From a virus, in the IMG/VR virus record IMGVR_UViG_3300029914_000057, positions 1 through 43,174 of that record: a stretch of 43,174 nucleotides of DNA; one strand, given 5' to 3'. Below the pieces are notes generated by a model, which was given only the letters and a program-made list of their open reading frames with translations, had not been told where the DNA came from and did no database searches. Shown one piece after another: positions 1 to 9,449 of this stretch (position 1 is the first letter of the stretch; each line of letters opens with the position of its first letter). The translations under genes and the position numbers were made by a program.

Positions 1-1342
1 TCAAGCTGATGTTATGCCCAGCCTGCGAACCCGACGAATGCACCCACATCTGGGTAATCATAGTATTCAGACTGGTTTCATCCCCGTCAAAATCTCGCGT
101 ACCCCCGAAAACGGATTGTTGAAGATTAAGCGCGGCAGCAGGATGCGGAGTATTGCCGCTTCCGGCACTGGTAACCGTTTGAGCAAACAGGGGCTGGGCA
201 TAGTGCCGATTATCCCCAAGTGACATGCCACCATGACAAATCACCTGCGGTGGACCCCATCTATAATCAGTCACACAACCGCTAGTAGTTGTGGCGGCAG
301 GCCCATTCACTGGAATGCCATAATCTGTCGTATTTCCCATGCCCCAGGGCTGTGCTTCCGTCTGCGCATAGTTCGCGGGAGCCAGAATGGAACAGGCAAC
401 CGACGGAGCGGCGAGGCACGCCAGAAACGAGTTGGCAATGCCGTTGTTCCCCGTTCCTGCTGGGGTTTGCTGCTGCGCTGCGTTGATCTGGCCGTTCGTA
501 GTGCCAGCCACGACGGTGCCTGGGAATGTGCCATTGCCAGTGGACCCGCCCAGGGTAATAGACGGTGCGCCGGTGCCAACGCTTAAACCTCCTGGGAGCG
601 TGTTTAATTGTGATGGTCCGCTACCAGTCTGTGCTCCGTTTGTCATCGCGTTCCAAGTTGTCGAGCCGCCTGGTCCGCATCCAGTGCCGTCTGCTTTGGC
701 ATAAAGTCCTGTGCAACTTCCGCTTGCCCCTCCAATAATTACTGGGTTCACTAGTCCGGATCCTAGAGGTCCAGAGAATAAGGCCTCACCGCCTGAATTA
801 TACATCGTTAATAACGGGGTACCGGAACCTATAATTATATTAGTAGCCTGGAAGTTACCCCCTGGTGTGGTTGACGTACCATTTGCAGGTAATGCAGCAT
901 TAGCGGTCGCTTGGGCGGCAGTTTCTGCGGTAATAGCTCTGGCGGTTTCACCTGAAAAAATAGTTCGTTCATCGGTTATCGATGTTATCACACTAGCATT
1001 TGTTAGAACAATCGCAACAGGAATATCGGTTACACCAAAATTCGTCGTTTTCACTGCGGGTACGCACGATGCCGAGGTATTAAGATAGATATAATTTAGG
1101 GATGAGGCAGTAAGTGTTAATGTCCCTCCGCTATATATAAATATTGACCCTTGGCAGTTAACAGTTCCAGCCGATATTTCTGCTTGCAATCCTGTGCCAG
1201 CGGTAACCCAATACCCGGGCGCAGTACCGTTAGAATATTTTGCATTAAGCGCAGAAATTGGAGCAATTTGAGTCGCTGGATTCTGCGCAAGGCTAAAGGG
1301 GCCTATACAGGCTAACATTATTGATAAAATTATTTTTCTCAT
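1..1342 (-). CDS. Secreted-looking tail fibre/adhesin, C-terminus outside the window
   Basis: An uninterrupted frame of 447 codons runs off the left edge. Residues 1-19 (MRKIILSIMLACIGPFSLA) look like a Sec signal peptide: basic start, hydrophobic core, small residues before Q-N. Residues about 35-130 resemble the N-terminal domain of many fibre-like phage proteins (ending near ITDERTIF), and the rest is Gly/Ser/Thr/Asn-rich and low in charge, as in fibres. The start codon overlaps the stop of the gp6-like gene (ATGA), so translation is coupled to a baseplate gene. G+C rises sharply in the distal part (about 1-700), suggesting a swapped receptor-binding end. A signal peptide on a virion fibre is unusual; alternatively the protein acts at the cell surface. 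The adhesin/fibre class is inferred, the frame and signal peptide are seen. Confidence 0.65.
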   Translation of the reverse strand, partial: MRKIILSIMLACIGPFSLAQNPATQIAPISALNAKYSNGTAPGYWVTAGTGLQAEISAGTVNCQGSIFIYSGGTLTLTASSLNYIYLNTSASCVPAVKTTNFGVTDIPVAIVLTNASVITSITDERTIFSGETARAITAETAAQATANAALPANGTSTTPGGNFQATNIIIGSGTPLLTMYNSGGEALFSGPLGSGLVNPVIIGGASGSCTGLYAKADGTGCGPGGSTTWNAMTNGAQTGSGPSQLNTLPGGLSVGTGAPSITLGGSTGNGTFPGTVVAGTTNGQINAAQQQTPAGTGNNGIANSFLACLAAPSVACSILAPANYAQTEAQPWGMGNTTDYGIPVNGPAATTTSGCVTDYRWGPPQVICHGGMSLGDNRHYAQPLFAQTVTSAGSGNTPHPAAALNLQQSVFGGTRDFDGDETSLNTMITQMWVHSSGSQAGHNISL

Positions 1343-4300
1343 GAAATCCTCAAATTAAGATTGTTTAGACTAGTTACGACAGAGATATTTTTTACTGTAG
1401 CCGCTGATATAAAAATTTCATATGGGTTGCAGACAATTTGCTCTAACGCACCATACGAAAGATTTCCTGCATTTGGAACTAGATGAACCGCATTAATAAT
1501 ATTGGTCATATTCGACAAAATATAGTTAGATAGTTGTGCCCAGAAAAATGTTTGGCCAAAATTAAAATTACCAATTGTAAAAAAATTATTTACAAGAGTA
1601 ATAATTTGGCTTGCAATTTCGCCGGCACCCACTGCACTATTTGGGTTTGCTACGGCCACAAATGTTGCCTGAACCGAGGGGTCGGCTTTATCACCAAAAA
1701 GTGGAACAAACTGAGCCGAATTAAAAATTAATTCATCAGATACCATTTTGTAATTATTAAGATCATTAAAATCGTTTGATAGCGTCTCGGTTGTTGGTGG
1801 TGTTGGTAATGCTATTTGTCCCGTTTGATCTGTTATGTATTGTTGATATGCGGTAGCATAACTTGATTCGAGACAATACATATCTATAATGTTCGACGGA
1901 CTAGGATCTATTCTACGATTATCAGACGCATTATGCTGATATTGAAATTTTAAATTTTGTCGTCCTACATAATACGAATATGTTAAAGTACTTCCTGGCT
2001 GATTAAGTGTTGTTTTAGTTGCTAAACTCCCAACCCTTGATATCTGATAAAATTGAAGAGTTGAGAGGCAAAAAATAATTGCTCCATTTGCATACGAGTA
2101 TAAATTATTATTTATGTCCGTGGGTAAATTAACAACAACTACCTGATTAGCTCCAGAGCTTATTAATTTTGTAGTAGATTGCGAGTTATCGGTTACTAAA
2201 AATATAAAATTACTATCAGACACACAATCTTTAAAGAAAAAAGGGTCAGTGGGAATACCAGTATATGCTAGCCCTGCATATTGAATTTGCACCCTACTAT
2301 TATCAATTAAACCATTAATTTCATCAACGACTGCGTAAACATCTACTGATATATCGTTCGGTAATCCGAGGTTAACGGCAACGCCGGGCGCACTGTTAGT
2401 TTCTAAGATTATTATCTGATCGGTTAGTGTAGACGCGTTGGTTGGATCGTATACCTTAGCATTAGGATCAAAATAAAAGGTTGTTTGCTGTTCAGATCCA
2501 AAATAATAGGCATTTGATTGTTGATATACAGTAAAAGTTGTAGTACTCGTTGGTACGAACGCCAATAGCCAATCGTTTGTATTAATCGCCGCTGGACTCA
2601 TCGGAGCAATAAACTGGGAACCATAAATTGCTGGGCTAAAATTTAATGGTAATGTGTTATCTAAACTCCATGAAAGAGTGTATGAATTATATGATAGAGC
2701 TACCGCATTTCCATTAGTTAAATAGGTGATTAATTTTTGAATTAAATTACTCGGTAATACGGGAATGTATAATGGTAAAATGCCGGTTAATAATGCCCCG
2801 GTAGGAATTTTTTGCGATAGTAAAATTGCTCCACTACCGTCAACATTTATCCCATTCATTGAGATCGAGTTTCCGATGCCAGCCGAATCAGCAGAAGTAA
2901 TAGCCGCATAAATTATAGATTTCTGATTCAATAATTGGGAAGACGAAGTGATTAGATTATTGTTAATGTCAAAAAATTGACCAGTGGGAGCGGTAAATTG
3001 TAATAATGATCCAATTTTCAGAATTGATGAATGCGAGACGGGCGCGAAACGTCCATCGTTTATTGTAATTAGATTGCCGGTGGCAACATCACTTATCCAT
3101 CCAGAGCTAGAAGTATTGTCAGTTAACACTAAATTCCAGGCGGTCGCTGCCGAGGGAATAGTGATTGGATAATTACTGGGATTAAGGACAAACGACAGCG
3201 TATTATTAGACGATATTAGCGAGGTTATCTGACTTTCTACAATTGTTGCTAAATTATTTTGATTTGCATAGGTATAATTATTTGTTATAACTGACGGATC
3301 TGTATATATAAAACCATCGTCACAAAAAACATTTGTGCTACTAAATTTTCCAGTTGGATCAATTACATCGAGATATCGACTTACTCCGCTAGCCGTCCTA
3401 TTGATTGCTTTTAATTGTAAAATATTGCTATATTTTGTAAAGGGAAAAGAGTTATAATCTTGACCATTTACCATTCTATTTTGCGAGTAGAAACTTTGGG
3501 GTGCCTTTAATTTAATATTTGCTAACGATTCGGTACCCGCACTATTACCTACGGTGTATTGTAAACTCGCATTGATTGTTAATAGCTGTGTACGATTTGT
3601 CTTACTCGTATAGTTAATAGGAAAAGATAAATTGGACATTTCTGAAGGATTAATTCTATATGTTAGCCCATTAGATGAACGAGTAAAGCATATAAAATTA
3701 CCTTGAGGAATTGCTCCAAAAACACCGTCACCGAAGATTAAAGTAATAGCATCGTTGATTTGATTAGTTACAGAAAAAATTGTTTGCTGCTGCGATGGAA
3801 GATTATTGAAAGCTGTATTTTCTCCGTAAATTGTTTGTACCTGAGTCCATTCTGTAATTGTTCCGTCTGTATTAAGTTGATATAGCCATACATCCGAGTT
3901 ATTAACGCCGGTTTGGGATAAATTGATAGATGTATTAGGTAACCCAGATGCAATACTAAAAGTTTGCGACGACAATGTTCCCTGTTTAAAATAGAGAAAA
4001 TACCCCGTATTTTGGCTAGCAAATCCTAGTCCATCATTTTCATAAAGAAGATTAAAAGTAGAAGTGTGTTCGGGGTCGATTTCATATATAAATGTTTCGC
4101 CAACAGAAGTAGGGTTAACTATTTCAAAATTTGTACTTGAACTATTAATAGATGCTGTGAATGCATATGGCGGCGCCTGTCCTGCCGACGAAGACAAGCC
4201 GTATTCTGAATAATTAATTCCATTAATTACATTTGTATTACCAGGATTGCCAATGGTTTGAGAACTAATTAAAACTGCATTGATAATAGTATTCCACTGA

Positions 4301-4761
4301 TCTTGCCAGTTTCTATTAGTGCGATCATTCCAATTAATTGTTATTCCATTAAGATTATTTCCTAGCGAATCATATACATTATCGTTAACAGAAAGACTAT
4401 TTATTTTTAGATAGCCATTTGCAGCTAAATTTCGACTCGGAATATAATTAACAAGATTAGCCAGATAATTAATAGAATTTCTACTTTGCGCAGTAGGAAG
4501 AAAGTTTTCTCTCGCATTCATATCATAACGAAAGGACATACTTTGTCCCATAAATGCAATTAGATCAATTAATGCCGTGAACTCGCTGCTTTCAATATAA
4601 TCATTGAAATTTTCTGGATTTTTTAGTTGCAAATAATTTATGAACGATTTTCGTAGTGTGGAAAAATCGTACGACGCGAGATTCGGGCTGCCCATAGAAG
4701 TATAGAAAGCCTGCCAATCTTGAATGCCAAAAGCCGTTGTTGCTTGCAGTGATGTTCCCAT
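1339..4761 (-). CDS. 6: Baseplate wedge protein, T4 gp6-like, oversized
   Basis: The 1140-residue product carries the gp6-type N-terminus: residues about 30-110 contain DFSTLRKSFINYL, FNDYIESSEF, LIDLIAFMGQ, ARENFLPTAQSR and LVNYIPSR, typical of the wedge component that dimerises to form the inner ring of the T4 baseplate. T4 gp6 has 660 residues, so this protein is nearly twice as long; the extra mass lies in Asn/Ser/Thr-rich beta-like middle and C-terminal sequence. It lies directly downstream of the gp25-like gene, as in T4-like clusters. A late-type motif sits 5 nt before its ATG, and there is no Shine-Dalgarno sequence, so a leaderless late mRNA is possible. Identity rests on the N-terminal third. 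Confidence 0.85.
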   Translation of the reverse strand: MGTSLQATTAFGIQDWQAFYTSMGSPNLASYDFSTLRKSFINYLQLKNPENFNDYIESSEFTALIDLIAFMGQSMSFRYDMNARENFLPTAQSRNSINYLANLVNYIPSRNLAANGYLKINSLSVNDNVYDSLGNNLNGITINWNDRTNRNWQDQWNTIINAVLISSQTIGNPGNTNVINGINYSEYGLSSSAGQAPPYAFTASINSSSTNFEIVNPTSVGETFIYEIDPEHTSTFNLLYENDGLGFASQNTGYFLYFKQGTLSSQTFSIASGLPNTSINLSQTGVNNSDVWLYQLNTDGTITEWTQVQTIYGENTAFNNLPSQQQTIFSVTNQINDAITLIFGDGVFGAIPQGNFICFTRSSNGLTYRINPSEMSNLSFPINYTSKTNRTQLLTINASLQYTVGNSAGTESLANIKLKAPQSFYSQNRMVNGQDYNSFPFTKYSNILQLKAINRTASGVSRYLDVIDPTGKFSSTNVFCDDGFIYTDPSVITNNYTYANQNNLATIVESQITSLISSNNTLSFVLNPSNYPITIPSAATAWNLVLTDNTSSSGWISDVATGNLITINDGRFAPVSHSSILKIGSLLQFTAPTGQFFDINNNLITSSSQLLNQKSIIYAAITSADSAGIGNSISMNGINVDGSGAILLSQKIPTGALLTGILPLYIPVLPSNLIQKLITYLTNGNAVALSYNSYTLSWSLDNTLPLNFSPAIYGSQFIAPMSPAAINTNDWLLAFVPTSTTTFTVYQQSNAYYFGSEQQTTFYFDPNAKVYDPTNASTLTDQIIILETNSAPGVAVNLGLPNDISVDVYAVVDEINGLIDNSRVQIQYAGLAYTGIPTDPFFFKDCVSDSNFIFLVTDNSQSTTKLISSGANQVVVVNLPTDINNNLYSYANGAIIFCLSTLQFYQISRVGSLATKTTLNQPGSTLTYSYYVGRQNLKFQYQHNASDNRRIDPSPSNIIDMYCLESSYATAYQQYITDQTGQIALPTPPTTETLSNDFNDLNNYKMVSDELIFNSAQFVPLFGDKADPSVQATFVAVANPNSAVGAGEIASQIITLVNNFFTIGNFNFGQTFFWAQLSNYILSNMTNIINAVHLVPNAGNLSYGALEQIVCNPYEIFISAATVKNISVVTSLNNLNLRIS

Positions 4762-4766
4762 ATGAT

Positions 4767-4774
4767 TATTTATG
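4767..4774 (-). promoter_or_regulatory. Late-type promoter motif CATAAATA, 5 nt before ATG
   Basis: One mismatch from the T4 late consensus TATAAATA. The spacing to the gp6-like start codon is only 5 nt, which would place the transcription start at or next to the A of ATG. Confidence 0.5.
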
Positions 4775-4827
4775 CTCTAGATACAAGACGGTTAATTCAT
4801 TAATGAATTCGCGGCTGACAGGATGGG

Positions 4828-5202
4828 TTAGAAATCACTAGACAGTTCAGAATTGAAGTTCACTATTAGTTGATCCGTTTCATTTGTGTTAACATATTGA
4901 ATAATTACTGTTACTGTAATTGTATGTTGTCCCTGAGTAAGATCGAGACTTACTAATGTTATTCTAGGATCGTTATTAATGATTGAACTAATGTTAGCAC
5001 TAATGTCATCTAAATCGGTCTGTGTTATATTATCGAATAATTTATCCCAAATTATGCATCCGAAATTAGGTTGCATAAGACGTTGCCCACGCCGAGTTTT
5101 TAACGCATTCAATAAATCCTGCTGAATAAGTTTCCTATCGGTAAGAACAAATTTCTTTTGAGCATCTGACGATACCGTTGAAAAGCCTGAATATATTGAC
5201 AT
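4828..5202 (-). CDS. 25: Baseplate wedge subunit, gp25/GpW family
   Basis: The 124-residue length matches gp25 (132 residues in T4). The central block QDLLNALKTRRGQRLMQPNF followed by W-D-KLFDN and the NDPRI motif is the characteristic core of the gp25-like/GpW family, which is structurally related to the wedge sheath initiator of T4, P2 and type VI secretion (TssE). In the virion it links the wedge to the first sheath ring. It lies between a short Pro/Asn-rich protein and the gp6-like gene, the order expected in T4-like baseplate clusters. A GGG-containing ribosome site precedes the start. Confidence 0.9.
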   Translation of the reverse strand: MSIYSGFSTVSSDAQKKFVLTDRKLIQQDLLNALKTRRGQRLMQPNFGCIIWDKLFDNITQTDLDDISANISSIINNDPRITLVSLDLTQGQHTITVTVIIQYVNTNETDQLIVNFNSELSSDF

Positions 5203-5211
5203 AGTTTACCC

Positions 5212-5583
5212 TTACATTGTTGGCTTGCTAGCGGCAATCATTTGCGCTAATTGGGTTTTAGAATAAGACACGCCAGGTTGATTGGGTGATTGGGGATTAT
5301 TAAGTGTTACGTTTCCGGTTTGATTATCCATGCCTGTTATTTTAAAATTGGTCGGCTGGTTTGTGGGCCCCGATGGCAATTGGATTGTAGATCCTCGAGT
5401 TGATAATTGCTGGGAAATTGCGGGATCAATTGGTTTTACCGCTTGAGAATTTGTGTTTATATTTGCAGAATTTGCCACGCCTGGGGTAGCTGTCTTTATA
5501 TTGTTTTTAAGTCCAGATTGATTAACCGACGGTGCTAACCCTGGTATTGACGGTAAATCTTCAAATAATTCTATTATTCTCAT
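5212..5583 (-). CDS. Pro/Asn/Gln-rich protein with capsid-targeting-like N-terminus
   Basis: This 123-residue protein has no recognised domain. It begins MRIIELFEDLP, which fits the pattern M-K/R-I-x-E seen on several genes at the other end of the window and resembles the T4 capsid-targeting sequence, cut by the prohead protease after I/L-x-E. The remainder is low-complexity, rich in Pro, Asn, Gln, Thr and Ser, and probably disordered. It has its own late promoter (TATAAATA) with a normal leader and an AAGG ribosome site, so it is a virion or morphogenesis protein by context. Function unknown. Confidence 0.7.
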   Translation of the reverse strand: MRIIELFEDLPSIPGLAPSVNQSGLKNNIKTATPGVANSANINTNSQAVKPIDPAISQQLSTRGSTIQLPSGPTNQPTNFKITGMDNQTGNVTLNNPQSPNQPGVSYSKTQLAQMIAASKPTM

Positions 5584-5600
5584 TTATATCACCTTATTTG

Positions 5601-5608
5601 TATTTATA
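5601..5608 (-). promoter_or_regulatory. Late promoter TATAAATA
   Basis: Exact T4 late consensus on the minus strand, in the short gap between two minus-strand genes and 17 nt before the start at 5583. A ribosome site (AAGGTGAT) lies between motif and start, so this transcript has a normal leader. Confidence 0.75.
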
Positions 5609-5609
5609 C

Positions 5610-8009
5610 TCATCCCAATACAGCTTTGATTCCGGATAGCGCCCCGGCGTAAATTGGAGTAGATGCTTTTTGGGGCGTGGCGGCATTACTCGGTGCAGTT
5701 GGTGATGAAACAGATACGGGTGTAGCCGCTGATATGAGGTTAATCTCGTGACTGTCATCAAACCGAATACATTGTAATTCTTGGGTGAAAACACCGTTGG
5801 CTATCTTGTTAGTTATTTCTAAAACTCGATAGTAACCGCTAAAAACATTACGATGATATACAACATTATTACTTTTATCTGGTGGGGTAATTAATCCACT
5901 TGAAAGATCTATATCCCTGGGAATTAGGAAATTGAGATTCATGTAAATTTCTCCACTATTGAACATAATTCCTCCAGGTGCTCCGCTCGCTTCTGTTATA
6001 TATGGTACTAAGGTTGAATTTGCTGATGGATTTAGAAATAGTCCATCTTGCTTAATATAATCAGGGTCACCGTTAACAGTTAATCTAACCGATAACATTT
6101 CTGCGGGAGCATAAATTGTCGCAGCGACATCTGCCGCTGTAGTTCTTTCGGGAGTTTGCTCGGCCGTTATATTAGTTGATTTGATACTACTTGGTGCTGC
6201 CGATAGAACTCTAGAGGCGTTTACTGCTGTACCTTTTTGAGCTATTACATATGTTGAATTAGATGCGGTTGGTTGATCTGCCGGAGTCGATGATCCTGTT
6301 CCTTGCTGCTTAGTACTCTTATTAGCAACTTGGGTATATGTTAAAAAAGCAGTTTTGAATTCCATATCAAAGTTAAGAATTTCGGTATTTTTGCCGGTTA
6401 ATATATAGTTATATTCTTTTAAAACTCGCAACGCCGGAGTCTGATTAGGTACTTCAAATATTTTTGCGTTATCGATTATATATGGTTTTACGATGTATCG
6501 ATAATTAGCCGCGTATTTTCCACGTAAAAAATCATAACCAAGAATTGTTGTTTCGCTGCTAATCATGAACCATTGAAACGGTCCTTGTAATTGTTTAATC
6601 GCTTCCTTAATTCCGATATCTGTTGTCGGGTCGCCCGATACTAAATTTGCCATATTAATTATGTCGCTTATTTTTTTCTCGAATACTTTAATTTGATTGG
6701 TTATATACTCACTACTTATAATTAAAGTATTAATTGAATCAAGAATACTAGCGCCGACGCCAAATCGTACAATACTATGGCCAGATGAACTGCCATCAGG
6801 GTTAAAATATACCTGGTTAACCGCGGTTATTCCAGGCCCAATAGATGTTGTTGAAATTTCACCCGTTGTTACTGTTTGCCCATTAATATTAGCGGTAGTT
6901 GTTGCATTTTTAATTGCATGTGTTTGCCCAAGGTTATATGCATAATTATTTGCCATTACCTGTATCGGTGTTGCCCCAGATGTCATTTTTGCATCTTTAG
7001 GGGCAGACGTTGTATTTGTATATACAGGATTTACAAACAAACTTGCTCCAATATTAATATTTGATGAACTCGAGCTAAGTTCTGTACTTATCTGAGGTAA
7101 ACATATAATTTCATAATTATCTGCTACTGTATATGTATTTGTATCTACATAATGTTTTTGATGCTGATTCAATGAATATGCTAATCCATCGCAGTAATTT
7201 TGCACTGTGCTGCTGTTAGAAATTTCAACCATCGAATCAATTCTTCCGGCTATTTCTGTATTTGATAATTCATTAATTGGAATTGCTGTAATTTTATAGG
7301 TTGCTCCGGTGGATCCCGCTTTAATTTCCATGTTGGCTAATACTATTGGAATATATTTAGTTGTTCCTGCAATAGTATTGAGTGAACCATCATCAAAAAA
7401 TCCATTAAATGAGATTTTAAGTAAGTATGGTAGTTGACAATAGTTATACTCGTTTATAGATTGGCAAAAATCATAAAGATTTTCAATTAAGTCCATTCCA
7501 TTTGGTTCTATTATATCGAAAGTTATATTTGTTGCATTTGACCCACGATTTTCTTGATTTTGGCCGGCTATAGTCTTCATATCAAGATTATCAATGCCTA
7601 AATCTGTAGGGAAATATGTTGATAATTTATTTGTACCCATTCCTCCTGATTGACAAATAGTTGTCCAATCTGACGGTACATACCGTTGTGCAGCCATCAT
7701 TAATGCATGTAATTTTGGGGTAGTAACTTGTAATGTTATTAACGGGGTATAACTTGCATAAGAGTTAAGCAAATTGGGCCTAATAGAGCTGTTTGCAGTA
7801 GCAGACGTCGTGGATAATTGTTGATCATCTAAATTTTTGTCGGCTGCGCCTTGTGATCGGAATGATGCTAATTGATTTTGAGAATTATTAACTTGGGCTA
7901 CCAACGCCGCAGGTGGGGTGTTAAGAGCAGAAACTTCGTTTGCTACCGCAGCTTTTTTCTTTGCAATAATCTCTTCTAAACTTAGTCCTTCATTTGTATT
8001 AATTGCCAT
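5610..8009 (-). CDS. Large baseplate or hub-like structural protein
   Basis: The 799-residue protein is encoded between the gp53-like gene and the gp25-like gene and is probably part of the baseplate. Residues about 175-215 contain FDIIEPNGMDLIENLYDFCQ followed by LPYLLKISFNGF, a pattern seen in hub-like tail proteins of large myophages. The first 80 residues are Ala/Gln/Asn-rich and the C-terminal 40 are Ala/Pro/Ser-rich, both probably flexible. No catalytic motif was found. Identification as T4 gp27/gpD-like hub is possible but not proven; a virion role is supported by context and composition. Confidence 0.6.
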   Translation of the reverse strand: MAINTNEGLSLEEIIAKKKAAVANEVSALNTPPAALVAQVNNSQNQLASFRSQGAADKNLDDQQLSTTSATANSSIRPNLLNSYASYTPLITLQVTTPKLHALMMAAQRYVPSDWTTICQSGGMGTNKLSTYFPTDLGIDNLDMKTIAGQNQENRGSNATNITFDIIEPNGMDLIENLYDFCQSINEYNYCQLPYLLKISFNGFFDDGSLNTIAGTTKYIPIVLANMEIKAGSTGATYKITAIPINELSNTEIAGRIDSMVEISNSSTVQNYCDGLAYSLNQHQKHYVDTNTYTVADNYEIICLPQISTELSSSSSNINIGASLFVNPVYTNTTSAPKDAKMTSGATPIQVMANNYAYNLGQTHAIKNATTTANINGQTVTTGEISTTSIGPGITAVNQVYFNPDGSSSGHSIVRFGVGASILDSINTLIISSEYITNQIKVFEKKISDIINMANLVSGDPTTDIGIKEAIKQLQGPFQWFMISSETTILGYDFLRGKYAANYRYIVKPYIIDNAKIFEVPNQTPALRVLKEYNYILTGKNTEILNFDMEFKTAFLTYTQVANKSTKQQGTGSSTPADQPTASNSTYVIAQKGTAVNASRVLSAAPSSIKSTNITAEQTPERTTAADVAATIYAPAEMLSVRLTVNGDPDYIKQDGLFLNPSANSTLVPYITEASGAPGGIMFNSGEIYMNLNFLIPRDIDLSSGLITPPDKSNNVVYHRNVFSGYYRVLEITNKIANGVFTQELQCIRFDDSHEINLISAATPVSVSSPTAPSNAATPQKASTPIYAGALSGIKAVLG

Positions 8010-8011
8010 TT

Positions 8012-8317
8012 TTAAAGTTCCAATGCTGCTTTGACTGCCGATGGATCGGGTATATAAATTGCAGTACCCGCGGTAAAATTACCTAACGGGTCAGCAGATA
8101 ACGTTCCTGGATTTCGTTGAGCAAAAATCCACCAGAGTTCGGCATATCCATAAAGATCAAACGCCATTAGATCCGGGCGAGAATCATATGCATCGCTTAT
8201 TACTACTAAATTATCAGATGGACTAGCTGGGACATATCGCGGCGTCCAGGTATTTAATATTCCATTAGCTGAAATAGATGTATCGTAGTATGCACTTGCG
8301 CTAGTATAAGTAGTCAT
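8012..8317 (-). CDS. 53: Baseplate wedge protein, gp53-like
   Basis: The 101-residue product contains YDSRPDLMAFDLYGYAELWW, then IFAQRNPG, ADPLGNFTAG and IYIPDP, the conserved core of T4 gp53, a LysM-related wedge protein that clamps neighbouring wedges together. T4 gp53 is about twice as long, so this is the minimal core. The gene is 2 nt from the downstream hub-like gene and has an AGGAAA ribosome site. It sits in an uninterrupted minus-strand baseplate operon. Confidence 0.85.
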   Translation of the reverse strand: MTTYTSASAYYDTSISANGILNTWTPRYVPASPSDNLVVISDAYDSRPDLMAFDLYGYAELWWIFAQRNPGTLSADPLGNFTAGTAIYIPDPSAVKAALEL

Positions 8318-8323
8318 GATTTC

Positions 8324-9364
8324 CTAAAGTTGTATATCGCTAAGGCTAGTATCAGCTTGCGTTTCGATTGTGGGGAAGTCACCGCTTTTTGTGTTCGTGC
8401 TAACCGCAGTGTTATCACTTCCTAATATAACTGTTGGTGAGTTAGCTGAAAACCCAGAAAACGATGGAATAGCAGACGGTGTTAGACTAGAAATGGTTCC
8501 ATTTAAAGATGGGGATAAATCAGGATTTGGACCTAAAAGTCGGGTAGTTCCGTTAGAAAAATTTTGCAAACCAAATTGCGAGGCAAATAATCGGCTAAAC
8601 ACGGGTACAACAGAAATATTAACAGTCATCTGACACGGAATTTTAGTTATTTCTCCGTTTAATCCTGGTAATGCAACGGTAACATAATCGACATTGTCGG
8701 GAAAAGTAGTAGTAACGTTAGTAACAACAACCGGAAGACTATCTAACCCTACAAACCCGATGCCTGTTAAATTGACAATTAATGGCGGCGCTCCTGCTAA
8801 GTTAATTTTTCCGGATCCCGCGCTTGCGTCATTTCCGGTAAACATCATAGTTAGGCAACGAAGAAAGTGGATTGCCGCAACTACATATTGGCCCTCATAT
8901 GGGGTTCTAACGACAAAATCACCACTTATATCAAAAGGCTTAATTTCACTATTTTTGTACGAGTGATATGTAAAATTACTATGAGTAACAGCTTGATTCT
9001 CATATGTTGAAGAAAATGAAAGAGGAACTGACGGCTGAAAGGGGAAGACGACGCCATTTGTTTGATTAAGAATTTTTAATAAAGTATTTGCTGGGTCTCT
9101 ATAAAAAATTGCAGGACTTCCTGACAGCATACTGATTTTAACTCGTTTATCATTACCCGAAGCGCCATTAAATGTTACTTTGGGGGTAGTGGCTTTTAAT
9201 GATGGTATATTTAAGCTCGATACTCTTGAAGTACTAGGAAACATTGTTCCTATTTGCGTCGGGGTAAATGATGTTACTGAGTCAACTCCCGATGCATCTG
9301 TTACAGATGGAGTCGGCGCAAATTGATCTTCACTTTGACTCATATCTGGCAATGGAATTTGCAT
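8324..9364 (-). CDS. Tail-tube/baseplate junction-like structural protein
   Basis: The 346-residue protein has a disordered first 70 residues and then a folded region with NGVVFPFQPSVPLSF, THSNFTYHSYKNSEI, ISGDFVVRTPYEGQY and AAIHFLRCLTMMF. This block recurs in structural proteins of large myophages encoded next to gp53, where a role comparable to the T4 tube initiators gp48/gp54 has been suggested. It is the first gene of the left minus-strand operon and is preceded by a late-type motif about 50 nt upstream. The gp48/gp54 equivalence is inference. Confidence 0.55.
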   Translation of the reverse strand: MQIPLPDMSQSEDQFAPTPSVTDASGVDSVTSFTPTQIGTMFPSTSRVSSLNIPSLKATTPKVTFNGASGNDKRVKISMLSGSPAIFYRDPANTLLKILNQTNGVVFPFQPSVPLSFSSTYENQAVTHSNFTYHSYKNSEIKPFDISGDFVVRTPYEGQYVVAAIHFLRCLTMMFTGNDASAGSGKINLAGAPPLIVNLTGIGFVGLDSLPVVVTNVTTTFPDNVDYVTVALPGLNGEITKIPCQMTVNISVVPVFSRLFASQFGLQNFSNGTTRLLGPNPDLSPSLNGTISSLTPSAIPSFSGFSANSPTVILGSDNTAVSTNTKSGDFPTIETQADTSLSDIQL

Positions 9365-9371
9365 TTTTTTC

Positions 9372-9400
9372 TTGACCCCGGAAGCAACTTATGTTAATAT
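9372..9400 (+). promoter_or_regulatory. Candidate sigma70-type promoter for the late sigma factor gene
   Basis: TTGACC at 9372-9377, a 17-nt spacer and TAATAT at 9395-9400. The -35 is good, the -10 weak. It points towards the sigma gene and would give an mRNA leader of about 40 nt. Confidence 0.4.
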
Positions 9401-9404
9401 TAAC
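9393..9404. repeat. Perfect 12-bp palindrome GTTAATATTAAC
   Basis: The palindrome overlaps the -10 of the candidate plus-strand promoter in the divergent gap between the structural operon and the sigma factor gene. It could be an operator, but AT-rich palindromes also arise by chance. Confidence 0.3.
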
Positions 9405-9412
9405 TTATAACA

Positions 9413-9420
9413 TATTTATG
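9413..9420 (-). promoter_or_regulatory. Late-type promoter motif CATAAATA
   Basis: One mismatch from TATAAATA. It faces the left baseplate operon and would give a leader of about 45 nt before the start at 9364. Confidence 0.45.
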
Positions 9421-9449
9421 CTTAAAATGTAAGTAGTACGGGGGACCCC

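Noticed and set aside
14-1088. Several plus-strand frames of 65-125 codons at the left edge
   Set aside because: They are antisense to the uninterrupted 447-codon minus-strand frame with signal peptide and fibre-like composition.
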